From Paenibacillus pinistramenti (GTDB taxonomy: Bacteria; Bacillota; Bacilli; Paenibacillales; Paenibacillaceae), in assembly GCF_005869875.1 (NCBI RefSeq), contig NZ_VAWG01000008.1, positions 96,333 to 160,332 of the forward strand: a stretch of DNA of 64,000 nt, given 5' to 3'. A model generated the notes under the pieces. It ran no database searches. It was not told the origin of the DNA and saw nothing but the letters and a program-made list of their open reading frames with translations. The translations under genes were made by a program, and so were the position numbers. Of the stretch, positions 1 through 8,403 are shown piece after piece (the stretch's first letter is position 1; every line of letters starts with the position of its first letter).

Positions 1-19
1 GAAGCCCGGAAGAAAAGGT

Positions 20-49
20 TTGACAACGTTCGGAAGGCCGCTTTAAAAT
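20..49 (+). promoter_or_regulatory. Candidate sigma-A promoter of the sulfate transporter operon
   Basis: TTGACA at 20-25 is followed after 18 bp by TAAAAT at 44-49. This would start transcription near position 56 and give a leader of about 165 nt before the first gene. Confidence 0.6.
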
Positions 50-107
50 GGCAGATAAGATAGTCGACTAAACAGGTAGGATTTAAGAGAATAGGCAATT
101 TACAGAG

Positions 108-191
108 CAGAATGAGGGAAGCGGCGCCTGACGAGCACGGACGCAGCCCGGTTAAACCAAAGGGCGGGCGCAGACTCATTCTGTTTTTTTT
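108..191 (+). terminator. Intrinsic terminator inside the sbp leader (possible attenuator)
   Basis: CAGAATGAG (108-116) pairs with CTCATTCTG (175-183) and eight T follow at 184-191. An inner stem can form between GCGCC near 124-128 and GGGCGC near 166-171. The structure lies between the candidate promoter and the first gene, which is where a transcription attenuator would sit. I do not recognise an S-box or any other named riboswitch in it. Confidence 0.65.
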
Positions 192-221
192 ACGGGAGCG
201 TTAGATAGAGGGGTGAAACGG

Positions 222-1262
222 TTGAAGAAAGGTTTAAAGAAGGCTGTTCTGGCAGGGGTTGTCTTAAGTCTTACGGTGGCGGTTACGGCCTGCGGCTCCG
301 GGGGAACAACCGGGGCAAACAGTAAAACGATTAAACTGCTTAACGTTTCATATGACCCGACGCGTGAATTGTATGAAAGCTACAATAAAGCTTTTGCAGC
401 CTATTGGCAGGAGAAGACAGGCCAGAAGGTGATTATCCGGCAGTCCCACGGGGGCTCGGGCAAGCAGAGCCGCTCCGTCAATGACGGGCTGAATGCGGAT
501 GTTGTGACGCTGGCGCTCGGCTATGACATCGACGCGATCCAGAAGGCCGGATTAATTGATGAGGGCTGGCAGAGCGAGCTGCCGCTGAACAGCGCCCCGT
601 ACACCTCGACCATTGTGCTGGTGGTCCGCAAGGGCAATCCGAAGGGCATTAAAGACTGGAACGATCTGATCCGGGACGGCGTGCAGGTCGTGACTCCGAA
701 TCCGGAGACGTCGGGCGGAGCAAGATGGAACTATCTGGCGGCATGGGGATACGCGATGCACCATAACAACAACGACGAGGAGAAAGCCAAGACGTTTATG
801 AAAAAGCTCTACCAGAACGTGCCCGTTCTGGACACAGGGGCGCGCGGCGCCACCACCACCTTCGTCCAGCGCGACATCGGCGACGTGCTGATCGCCTGGG
901 AGAACGAAGCGCTGCTCACCCGGAAGGAGCTGGGAGAGGATAAATTCGACATCGTCTACCCTTCCGAAAGCATTCTGGCCGAGCCGCCGGTGGCGGTCGT
1001 GGACCATAATGTGGACCGCAAAGGCACCCGGGAGGCGGCCGAGGCCTATCTGCAGTACCTTTACTCGGAAGAGGGGCAGACGATTGCCGCGGAGAATTTT
1101 TACCGTCCAACTCTAGAAAGTGTGAAGGAGAAGTTTAAGGACAAGTTCCAGGACCTTAAGCTGTACACGATAGATGAGGAATTTGGCGGATGGGCCAAGG
1201 CGCAGAAGAAGCACTTCAGCGACGGCGGCATTTTTGACCAGATTTATACGCCCGGGAAGTAG
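222..1262 (+). CDS. sbp: Sulfate ABC transporter, substrate-binding lipoprotein
   Basis: This is the extracellular sulfate (or thiosulfate) receptor of the SulT family, delivering substrate to the CysT/CysW permease encoded next. The start at TTG 222 is preferred because the GAGGGG ribosome site (208-213) is well spaced for it; an in-frame GTG at 213 overlaps that site. The N-terminus has a basic region, a hydrophobic stretch and a lipobox ending in VTAC, so it should be a membrane-anchored lipoprotein. The body shows family landmarks such as [13 protein letters not shown] near the N-terminus, the GGSGKQSR segment and [11 protein letters not shown]. The length of about 346 residues is normal. 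It is first in an operon with cysT and cysW. Sulfate versus thiosulfate preference cannot be told from sequence. Confidence 0.93.
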   Translation: MKKGLKKAVLAGVVLSLTVAVTACGSGGTTGANSKTIKLLNVSYDPTRELYESYNKAFAAYWQEKTGQKVIIRQSHGGSGKQSRSVNDGLNADVVTLALGYDIDAIQKAGLIDEGWQSELPLNSAPYTSTIVLVVRKGNPKGIKDWNDLIRDGVQVVTPNPETSGGARWNYLAAWGYAMHHNNNDEEKAKTFMKKLYQNVPVLDTGARGATTTFVQRDIGDVLIAWENEALLTRKELGEDKFDIVYPSESILAEPPVAVVDHNVDRKGTREAAEAYLQYLYSEEGQTIAAENFYRPTLESVKEKFKDKFQDLKLYTIDEEFGGWAKAQKKHFSDGGIFDQIYTPGK

Positions 1263-1318
1263 CGGGAACTGAGGGTGATCACGAATGGATGGAAAGTTTG
1301 AACAGGGAGGGATGAGCC

Positions 1319-2158
1319 ATGAGAGCCGCACCGGCATCGGCATCCAATAGGGGGATTTTGCCCGGCTTCGGAATCACGATGGGCTTCACGGTCTTGTATT
1401 TAAGCCTGGTTGTGCTGATCCCGCTTTCGGCACTGCTCTTTAATTCTACAGGCCTGACCTGGGCGAAGTTTGCGGATGTCGCCGCGGACCCCCGGGTTAT
1501 GGCGTCTTACAAGATCAGCTTTCTGACGGCGGGGGCTGCGGCGCTGATTGATACGGCGCTGGGACTTCTGCTGGCCTGGGTGCTGGTCAGATATGATTTT
1601 CCCGGAAAAAGCATCTTCGACGCGCTCGTCGATCTGCCGTTTGCGCTGCCCACGGCGGTAGCCGGCGTCTCCTTGACCTCCATCTACGCCAAGAACGGCT
1701 GGATGGGCTCGTGGCTGTCGAAGCTCGGCATTGAGGTGGCCTTCACACCGCTCGGCATCATCGTCGCGCTGATGTTCATCGGCATTCCGTTTGTCGTCCG
1801 GACGGTGCAGCCGGTGCTCCAGGAGCTGGAGGCCGATGTAGAGGAAGCGGCGGCGACGCTGGGATCAAGCCGGGCGCGGACGTTCTTTGCCGTCATTCTG
1901 CCGCAGCTTGCCCCTTCGCTGATTACCGGCTTTGCGCTTGCCTTTGCGCGCGGGATCGGGGAATACGGCTCGATTGTGTTTATTTCGGGCAATATGCCGA
2001 TGAAGACGGAGATTGCGCCGCTGCTGATTATGTCCAAGCTGGAGCGCTTTGATTACGCCGGAGCAACCGCGGTTGCGATTATTTTGCTGCTGATTTCGTT
2101 CCTGCTGCTGTTCGGAACCAACATGCTGCAGCGCTGGGTTCGGAAATACGCCGGATAA
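1319..2158 (+). CDS. cysT: Sulfate ABC transporter permease CysT
   Basis: Integral membrane subunit of the sulfate importer. It has about six hydrophobic segments and the binding-protein-dependent permease loop EEAAATLGSSRARTFFAVILP (about residues 180-200), which couples to the ATPase. The 279-residue length fits CysT/CysU. The ATG at 1319 follows an AGGGAGGG ribosome site at good spacing. It lies 56 bp after sbp and 23 bp before cysW, so the three are very probably co-transcribed. Confidence 0.93.
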   Translation: MRAAPASASNRGILPGFGITMGFTVLYLSLVVLIPLSALLFNSTGLTWAKFADVAADPRVMASYKISFLTAGAAALIDTALGLLLAWVLVRYDFPGKSIFDALVDLPFALPTAVAGVSLTSIYAKNGWMGSWLSKLGIEVAFTPLGIIVALMFIGIPFVVRTVQPVLQELEADVEEAAATLGSSRARTFFAVILPQLAPSLITGFALAFARGIGEYGSIVFISGNMPMKTEIAPLLIMSKLERFDYAGATAVAIILLLISFLLLFGTNMLQRWVRKYAG

Positions 2159-2181
2159 ATCCGGAAGTGGAGGGATAACAA

Positions 2182-3048
2182 ATGGCAGGAACAGTTCCGG
2201 CATTAAAAAGAGCTCCAAACACGCCGGCTGTGCGCAGCCGCGGCACGGCCCCGTCCAGAACGGTCAAATGGGTCCTGATTGGACTGGCCGGTTTAGTCAT
2301 GTTATGGCTCATCATTCTTCCCCTGCTGTCCGTGCTGATCGAAGCATTGAGGCAGGGGCTGGGCGTTTATTTTGCCGCCATTACCGACCCTGACGCGCTG
2401 TCGGCACTGCGGCTGACGCTGCTGGTTGCGCTTATTACCGTGCCTGTTAACACGGTGTTTGGCGTAGCTGCCGCCTGGGCGATTACGAAGTTCCGCTTTA
2501 AAGGCAAAGGGCTGCTGTCGACGCTGATTGATCTGCCTTTCTCCGTATCGCCTGTGGTGGGCGGCCTGATTTATGTGCTGATCTACGGGAGAAGGGGCTG
2601 GCTCGGCCCATGGCTGGATGATCATAATATTCATATTATTTTTGCGCTGCCGGGCATCATTCTGGCTACACTCTTCATTACCTTCCCGTTCGTGGCCCGC
2701 GAGCTGATTCCGCTGATGGAGGACCAGGGCCAGCAGGAGGAGGAAGCGGCCGTCACGATGGGCGCCAAGGGCTGGAGGGTATTCTGGCATATTACGCTGC
2801 CCAACATTAAATGGGGTCTGCTGTACGGCGTTATCCTCTGCAACGCCCGGGCGATGGGCGAGTTCGGCGCCGTATCGGTGGTGTCCGGCCATATCCGGGG
2901 CGAAACGAACACGCTGCCGCTGCACGTCGAGATTCTGTACAATGAGTACCAATTCTCGGCCGCCTTCGCCGTGGCTTCGCTCCTGCTGCTGCTTGCGCTG
3001 GTCACGCTGATTGTAAAGGCCTGGTTCACGCGGAAGCACGGCCATTAA
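2182..3048 (+). CDS. cysW: Sulfate ABC transporter permease CysW
   Basis: Second membrane subunit of the sulfate importer, forming a heterodimer with CysT. It has an N-terminal extension of about 30 residues before the first membrane segment, then about six segments and the coupling loop [39 protein letters not shown] is typical of CysW. No ATPase (cysA) follows: a short repeat and a strong terminator close the operon, so the energising subunit must be encoded elsewhere. Confidence 0.93.
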   Translation: MAGTVPALKRAPNTPAVRSRGTAPSRTVKWVLIGLAGLVMLWLIILPLLSVLIEALRQGLGVYFAAITDPDALSALRLTLLVALITVPVNTVFGVAAAWAITKFRFKGKGLLSTLIDLPFSVSPVVGGLIYVLIYGRRGWLGPWLDDHNIHIIFALPGIILATLFITFPFVARELIPLMEDQGQQEEEAAVTMGAKGWRVFWHITLPNIKWGLLYGVILCNARAMGEFGAVSVVSGHIRGETNTLPLHVEILYNEYQFSAAFAVASLLLLLALVTLIVKAWFTRKHGH

Positions 3049-3052
3049 CGGG

Positions 3053-3078
3053 CCGGGGAGACTGACCGGGGAGCCTGC
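3053..3078. repeat. Two 13-bp tandem units after the cysW stop
   Basis: CCGGGGAGACTGA (3053-3065) is directly followed by CCGGGGAGCCTGC (3066-3078), 11 of 13 positions alike. It sits 4 bp after the cysW stop and before the terminator. Confidence 0.6.
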
Positions 3079-3090
3079 CCGGACACAGGA

Positions 3091-3146
3091 AAAGAGAGCT
3101 TTCACCCTGAGCGTCATTGACGCGGGTGAAGGCTCTCTTTCTTTTT
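3091..3146 (+). terminator. Terminator of sbp-cysT-cysW, probably bidirectional
   Basis: AAAGAGAGCTTTCACCC (3091-3107) pairs with GGGTGAAGGCTCTCTTT (3124-3140) with one mismatch, followed by TCTTTTTG. It lies between convergent operons, and the A-rich left flank would let it serve the minus-strand sugar transporter genes as well. Confidence 0.9.
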
Positions 3147-3187
3147 GCACAAGGGCGGATCGCCGCTGCTGCATTTATGCTTACTGG

Positions 3188-3208
3188 TTTCTGGCTTCTG
3201 CTTTCTGC
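3188..3208. repeat. Three 7-bp tandem units after a minus-strand stop
   Basis: TTTCTGG, CTTCTGC and TTTCTGC are adjacent and end one base before the stop codon (3210-3212) of the minus-strand permease gene. Confidence 0.5.
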
Positions 3209-3209
3209 T

Positions 3210-4040
3210 TTAGCCTTTGACGGCGCCGGCTGTGAGGCCGCTGACGATGTATTTTTGGCAGAACAGATAGAGAATGAACACCGGCAGCGAGGTCAGCACC
3301 AGATCGGCGAAGATCAGGTTCCAGTCCCGGCTGTATTTGCCGTAGAAGTTGTACACCGAAAGCGGCATCGTCCAGTCCGAGCTGTCGGTCAGGAAGTACA
3401 GCGGAATCGTGATGTCGTTCCAGACGGACATGAAGACCATGATCGCCACCGTCGCGTTAACCGGGAGGATGAGCGGCGTGACGATTTTGAAGAAGACGTG
3501 GAGCGTGTTGGCGCCCTCCAGAAAAGCCACCTCATCCAGTGCCTTCGGAATGGAGCGGATAAAGCCGCTGTACAGAAATACGCTGAACGCCGTATTAAGC
3601 GACGCATAAATCAGAATAACGCTGGTGATGCTGCCGTAGAAGCCGAGCCACTGGACTACACGGATCGTGGTGATCGTGGACATCGGCGCAATGAGCCCCA
3701 TGAAGAAGAACATATACAGGAAGTTCGCCAGCTTCGATTCCCTGCGGACCAGAATAAAGGCGGCGGCCGACGAAGTGAAGATGTTCAAGATAGAAGACAC
3801 GCCCGTAATCAGAATTCCGTTCAGGAAGGCGCGTCCAAGTCCTCCCTCCCGGAAGACCATGGAGTAATTCGAGAACAGCCATTCTTTCGGAAAACGGAGC
3901 GAGAACTTCAGTACCTCCGTGCTGTTCATGAAGCTGCCGAAGATCATGATGAGCAGAGGCAGGATGATGGCCAGCGAGACCAGAATCAGGAAGCCTTCGA
4001 CCAGATAACCGCGCCAGGCGAGTTTGCGTGTATAGCTCAT
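3210..4040 (-). CDS. Carbohydrate ABC transporter permease (MalG/AraQ type)
   Basis: Inner membrane subunit of a CUT1 sugar importer. About six membrane segments are visible, with the EAA coupling loop at DEVAFLEGANTLHVFFKIVTPL and the typical C-terminus FCQKYIVSGLTAGAVKG. It is last of three minus-strand genes (binding protein, MalF-like permease, this one) and overlaps the stop of its upstream partner by one base, implying translational coupling. No ATPase is encoded here; such systems usually share an MsmX-type ATPase made elsewhere. The substrate is unknown. Confidence 0.92.
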   Translation of the reverse strand: MSYTRKLAWRGYLVEGFLILVSLAIILPLLIMIFGSFMNSTEVLKFSLRFPKEWLFSNYSMVFREGGLGRAFLNGILITGVSSILNIFTSSAAAFILVRRESKLANFLYMFFFMGLIAPMSTITTIRVVQWLGFYGSITSVILIYASLNTAFSVFLYSGFIRSIPKALDEVAFLEGANTLHVFFKIVTPLILPVNATVAIMVFMSVWNDITIPLYFLTDSSDWTMPLSVYNFYGKYSRDWNLIFADLVLTSLPVFILYLFCQKYIVSGLTAGAVKG

Positions 4041-4912
4041 TATTCCGATACCTCCTTGCGGCGCATAAAGATCAGCAGCGGGATGGCGATGACGGTTACT
4101 GCGGCGAACAGCAGCGTGTTAACCGCTGTCCCGAGGCCCCAGCTGCCCTCGCCGAACGAACGCAGAATGATGGTGCCGACCACCTGGGACGAATTGCCCG
4201 GACCGCCGCCGGTGAGCACGAATACCTCGGAGAACACCTTGAGGCCGCCGATCAGCGTAAGCATCAGGTTGATGTTCAGCGCGGGAAGCAGCAGCGGCAG
4301 CGTGATGCTGCGGAAGCTTCTCCAGGCGCCGGCGCCGTCGATGGTGGCGGCTTCATAATACTCTTTGGAGATGGACTGGAGACCGGCCAGGTAGATCGCC
4401 ATCTGGAAGCCGGCCTGCTGCCAGATTGACACCAGGGCGATGGTCCAGATTACGACGGAAGGGTTGGTCAGCCAGTTCTGGCTGAGAAAGTGAAGCCCGA
4501 CCGCATCCAGGATCCGGTTGATGGTGCCGTCAGCGCGCAGCATAGGCGTGAACACAATGCTGATGACCAGAATGCTCAGAATCGACGGGGAATAGAAGAT
4601 CGCCCGCAGAATATTGCGCGTCTTAAGCCGCATGTTCAAGCCGACGGCGAGCGCGATTCCGATCAGATTTTTGCCGATTACGGTTGCTATGGCAAAGATC
4701 AGCGTATTTTTGATGGCGAGCAGCAGGGTTTTGTCCGTGAAGATCCGCTCGAAGTTGTCCCAGCCGATAAACTTGATGGCCGTCCGGTCCAGCCGCCAGT
4801 CCGTGAACGAATAGTACAGGCCGGCGATGGCCGGGATGACGAAGAAGACCGAATAGATCAAAAGCGCCGGCCAGGCCAGGTAATAGGAGTACAGCTTGCG
4901 CGATATTTTCAT
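4040..4912 (-). CDS. Sugar ABC transporter permease (MalF/UgpA type)
   Basis: First membrane subunit of the CUT1 importer. It has an N-terminal LAWPALLIYSVFFVIPAIAG membrane segment, FTDWRLDR periplasmic loop start, and the coupling loop EYYEAATIDGAGAWRSFRSITLP. The start at 4912 (MKISRKLYSYY) is preferred; an in-frame ATG lies 18 bp upstream at 4930. It follows the binding-protein gene by about 86 bp on the minus strand. Confidence 0.92.
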   Translation of the reverse strand: MKISRKLYSYYLAWPALLIYSVFFVIPAIAGLYYSFTDWRLDRTAIKFIGWDNFERIFTDKTLLLAIKNTLIFAIATVIGKNLIGIALAVGLNMRLKTRNILRAIFYSPSILSILVISIVFTPMLRADGTINRILDAVGLHFLSQNWLTNPSVVIWTIALVSIWQQAGFQMAIYLAGLQSISKEYYEAATIDGAGAWRSFRSITLPLLLPALNINLMLTLIGGLKVFSEVFVLTGGGPGNSSQVVGTIILRSFGEGSWGLGTAVNTLLFAAVTVIAIPLLIFMRRKEVSE

Positions 4913-4998
4913 CCTTCTCTCACACCCCATCCTTAAAGCGGGATTTAAACAGGGGGCCTGCGCGGCCCCCGTTCATTTACCGCATCTAGTTAGTCTAG

Positions 4999-6321
4999 TT
5001 AAAAGCCTTCGATCCCTTTATCCTTCATGAGCTGCTGGAACTTGTCATCCCAGGCCGAGAGCACGCCTTTTGGATCCTGCCCTCCGGCGAACTCGTCCTG
5101 AAGCAGGCGGTACAGCTCGCTGCGGTCAACCAGCATGTAGGCGTCGGTGGTCAGCACGGTTTTCTTAGGCGTAATGTAGTTGTCTACGATCTCCTGCTTG
5201 TATTCCGGCAGCTCCGGTGTCTGCACGTCGTTCAAATTGGACACGTATTTCTGTTCGTTCACGATCTTCTGGGCGACATCCTTGGAAGCAATGTAATCCA
5301 GGAACTTCTTGGCTTCTTCCATGTGCTTGGCTTTCTTCGGAATGAAGAGCTGGCCGCCGAGCGGGCTGGCGCCGAGTTTGGCATCATCAGTATAAGGAAT
5401 CGGGAACAGCCCGAGGTGCATGTTCGGATCTTTCGTAACGACGTCCTGGATGAGCCAGTCGCCCATAAACATCATGGCTACTTCCTTGTTCAGGAATTTG
5501 CCGACCGCCATATCATAACTGTCGCTGAGAATGTCGGCGTTGGTGTAGCCTTTTTTATAAATGTCATACTGCTGCTGAAGAATGGTCTGGAACTCCGGTA
5601 CGTCGGACCACTTCTTCTTGTTGGAGTTGATATCGTCAAACAGCGTCGGATCATTCTTGTCGGCATAATCGGCAAAAGCGGCTGCCGGCCATACGTTAGC
5701 GGCCCAGTTGTCTTTATAAGGCATAAATACCGGCGTGATGCCCGCTTCTTTGATCTTCTCGCAGACTGCGAGGAATTCATCGTAGTTCTTCGGAATAGAC
5801 AACCCCAGCTGCTCAAAAATATCCTTGTTGTACACAACGCCCTGCATGCCGGTATCCTGGCTGACGTGGAAGCTGTAGACATGGCCGTAGGCGGAGAGCA
5901 CGTCTTTGTTCAGAATGCGGCTGACCCAAGGCTCGTTGTCGAGAATTTCGAAGTTCCGCTCCAGGTTAAGGTCAGTTGTCGCACTGGCAAGATTGTACTG
6001 GATAATGTCAGGCGTCTCGTCGACAGCCAGCTTGGTCTGCAGCACGGTTGCGGTCTGCTCGGCCGGGAGCAGCTGCAGATTGACCTTGATGCCGGTTTCC
6101 TTCTCAAAAGCATCCAGCAGATCCTGCTGAACAAACGCCGAATCCTGCGAGCTCTTGGAAATGGCCAGCTCAATTTTCACATTGCCGCCGCTGCCGCTGC
6201 TGTTATTGCCGGATGCTGCGGAGCTGTCTGATTTGGAATTGCCGGAGCCGCAGGCAGCCAGAGAAACAGCCATCATACCCGCCAGCAGAACTGCCGAAGC
6301 CTTCCTCGTTGTCTTATTCAT
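4999..6321 (-). CDS. Extracellular sugar-binding lipoprotein (family 1 solute-binding protein)
   Basis: Receptor of the neighbouring CUT1 importer. The signal peptide ends in lipobox LAAC at about residue 24 and is followed by a Ser/Gly/Asn-rich linker, as in Bacillota lipoproteins. Landmarks include DAFEKETGIKVNLQLLPAE, GVVYNKDIFEQLGL and MFMGDWLIQD. The 440-residue length is normal. A GGGGGAG ribosome site precedes the ATG. It is divergent from a YesM/YesN-type sensor pair, which very probably controls it in response to a sugar or oligosaccharide. Confidence 0.93.
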   Translation of the reverse strand: MNKTTRKASAVLLAGMMAVSLAACGSGNSKSDSSAASGNNSSGSGGNVKIELAISKSSQDSAFVQQDLLDAFEKETGIKVNLQLLPAEQTATVLQTKLAVDETPDIIQYNLASATTDLNLERNFEILDNEPWVSRILNKDVLSAYGHVYSFHVSQDTGMQGVVYNKDIFEQLGLSIPKNYDEFLAVCEKIKEAGITPVFMPYKDNWAANVWPAAAFADYADKNDPTLFDDINSNKKKWSDVPEFQTILQQQYDIYKKGYTNADILSDSYDMAVGKFLNKEVAMMFMGDWLIQDVVTKDPNMHLGLFPIPYTDDAKLGASPLGGQLFIPKKAKHMEEAKKFLDYIASKDVAQKIVNEQKYVSNLNDVQTPELPEYKQEIVDNYITPKKTVLTTDAYMLVDRSELYRLLQDEFAGGQDPKGVLSAWDDKFQQLMKDKGIEGF

Positions 6322-6383
6322 GTGATCTCCCCCTGAGATTAGTGAATGGTAGTAACGAACCAGTGAATCCGCTTACACCGATT

Positions 6384-6440
6384 GATTATAGAGACGATGC
6401 AGGTAAAGGTACATGTTTCTGGTTTACTCTTTGTGTGTAA
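6384..6440 (+). pseudogene. Possible remnant of a histidine kinase C-terminus
   Basis: Reading to the TAA at 6438-6440 gives DYRDDAGKGTCFWFTLCV. GKGT-FWFTL is the last glycine box and final strand of the GHKL ATPase domain of histidine kinases. No kinase sequence precedes it in frame. It may be the tail of a lost kinase gene, or a coincidence. Confidence 0.3.
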
Positions 6441-6492
6441 TATCCTGAACCTGCAAGAATGGGTTGTCCGGCTGCCATTTTAGTTGTAAAGT

Positions 6493-8340
6493 ATGAGAAA
6501 CACAAGGCCGGGGGGAGTTGGAGTGGTTTTTGGCAAGGGGATAATCAGGGTCCGCCGCGGCCAGACAAGCCTGCAGACCAGGTTCTTTCTGGCGTTTGGG
6601 GTGCTTCTGCTGATCGTGGTCGGCTGCTTCACCGTCTATGTAAATGTTGTGGTCATAAAGCCGCTCAAAGCCAGAAGCGAGAATGAAATGCAGCTTGCGG
6701 CGGCCAAAATCAGCGATCAGCTGGACCTGTACGTCAGCAGCCAGAACGAGCTGTCCCAGCGCATACTGGCCAACACGCAGGTGTATACGCTGCTCCCGAG
6801 AGGAGGAGATTCGCCGCCTCCTTTGGAAGGGCTTACAATCAACCGGAAGCTGCGGGAAGTGATGTTCCAGGCGATCGGCCCCAGCATGAATATTGAGGAT
6901 ATGGCGATTTATGATGCGCAGGGCAGTCTATTGACCTCGTACATCGGCAATTCCGGCAACCTGTCCTCGCTCGTGTTGTTCCTCGAGGACAGCTGGAAAT
7001 TTCCGAGCTGGTCCGAAAGCGCGTATGCGTTATACCGGCCGGAGTCCGGGCGGGTTTATTTTCTGCGCACCATTATGAACCAGAACGGGCAGGTATTCGG
7101 CTATCTGTCCATTCAGCTGAAGCAGGAGTACCTGAGCAGGGCGGCTGTCGGAAGTGCGGGCAGCGACGTCTATGTGCTGGACCCGGACGGGCAGCTTGTC
7201 TATGGCTCATCTGTGCTTGAGGATGGTGAAGGTGAAGGGGAAGGGGAAGGAAACGGGAAAATCCCTTCGTTTGACAAGCCGAAAGCGGAAGAAGGCGTCT
7301 ACCCGGGCGGCCGGATGACTTATGTCGCCTACCACCGTTCGGCCGAGACAGGCTGGACGACGTACATGGTGATTCCGAGAAAGGTCGTGCTCGGACCGGT
7401 GAACTCGGTCAAATATCTCTCGATGCTGCTGATTACCTCGCTGATTCTGTTCTCTGCAGCGTATCTCTACGTCTCGGCGCGCAACCTGCTGCTGCCGATC
7501 CGGAAGCTGCGCAAGCAGATTCTGCGGATCAATTACAGCAATATGGACATGAAGGTGGAGACGCGCTCCTCCAACAACGAGCTGCTCATGCTGAACGAGG
7601 CGTTCCGCGAGCTGCTTGAGCGGCTGCAGGTGTCCATCGAGCGGGAGAAGCAGGCGGTGCATGAGGAGGCGAAAGCGCGCAACTCGGCGCTGCAGGCGCA
7701 GATTGCGCCGCATTTTATTCACAACACGCTGTACCTGATCAGCATCGCCGCACAGGAGGGGAAGAATGAGGTTGTCTCGGATATGTGCAAGCACCTGTCA
7801 GACAGCCTGCGGTATATTGTTTCTTCTCCGTATGAGCATGTCAGTCTGACGCAGGAGCTGGAGCATGCCAGGCATTATCTGACGCTGGTTCAGCATAATT
7901 TTGAAGAAGATCTCGAGTGGATCGTCGATGCAGACCCTGTGTTTGACCAGATCAGGCTGCCCCGCCTCGTTATTCAGCCCTTTGTGGAGAACTGCATCGA
8001 GCATGCCTTTAAGTCCGAAGACCCGCCGTGGAGAATTGAGGTCAGGGTGAAGCTGTATAACGGCCTGTGGGCTCTGGAGATAAGGGATAACGGCACTGGG
8101 TTCGAGGCGGACAAGATCCGTGAAATTTTGGAGAACGTGAATGCAGGCTGCGCGCAGGACGGGGAGCAGGGGACCGGGCTGGACTCGGCCGGCATCGGCA
8201 ACATGGGAATCGTCAACACGGTGCACCGGCTCAAGCTGATGTACAAGAACCGGCTGTTCTTTAACCTCTACAATCACTCGGAGGACGGCGGAGGAGCAGC
8301 AGTTCAGATCATCGCGTCGCTGACGGAGGATTTTTATTAG
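6493..8340 (+). CDS. Sensor histidine kinase, YesM type
   Basis: Membrane sensor kinase of the two-component system beside the sugar transporter. Order: membrane segment at about residues 27-50, extracellular sensing region, second membrane segment at about 313-335, HAMP-like linker, His_kinase domain with QIAPHFIHNTLYL (phosphorylated His about 407), then a GHKL ATPase with N box FVENCIEHAF and G box DSAGIGNMGI. An acidic/glycine run (GEGEGEGEG) from a GAAGG-like DNA repeat lies near residues 246-254 in the sensing part. A GTG at 6523 with a GGGGGAG site is an alternative start. The response regulator follows 63 bp later. Confidence 0.92.
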   Translation: MRNTRPGGVGVVFGKGIIRVRRGQTSLQTRFFLAFGVLLLIVVGCFTVYVNVVVIKPLKARSENEMQLAAAKISDQLDLYVSSQNELSQRILANTQVYTLLPRGGDSPPPLEGLTINRKLREVMFQAIGPSMNIEDMAIYDAQGSLLTSYIGNSGNLSSLVLFLEDSWKFPSWSESAYALYRPESGRVYFLRTIMNQNGQVFGYLSIQLKQEYLSRAAVGSAGSDVYVLDPDGQLVYGSSVLEDGEGEGEGEGNGKIPSFDKPKAEEGVYPGGRMTYVAYHRSAETGWTTYMVIPRKVVLGPVNSVKYLSMLLITSLILFSAAYLYVSARNLLLPIRKLRKQILRINYSNMDMKVETRSSNNELLMLNEAFRELLERLQVSIEREKQAVHEEAKARNSALQAQIAPHFIHNTLYLISIAAQEGKNEVVSDMCKHLSDSLRYIVSSPYEHVSLTQELEHARHYLTLVQHNFEEDLEWIVDADPVFDQIRLPRLVIQPFVENCIEHAFKSEDPPWRIEVRVKLYNGLWALEIRDNGTGFEADKIREILENVNAGCAQDGEQGTGLDSAGIGNMGIVNTVHRLKLMYKNRLFFNLYNHSEDGGGAAVQIIASLTEDFY

Positions 8341-8403
8341 GAGGCTGCCGGGCGTCTTTGTCTTAGGAAAAAAAGGTACGAAAGTGGAGGGAGGGGCTGC
8401 ATC

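Noticed and set aside
120..150. CTGACGAG in the sbp leader as a hammerhead ribozyme core
   Set aside because: The required GAAA and cleavage-site pairing are not present.
3117..4358. 413-codon plus-strand frame opposite the sugar permeases
   Set aside because: Begins inside a terminator and reads the complement of two clear permease genes.
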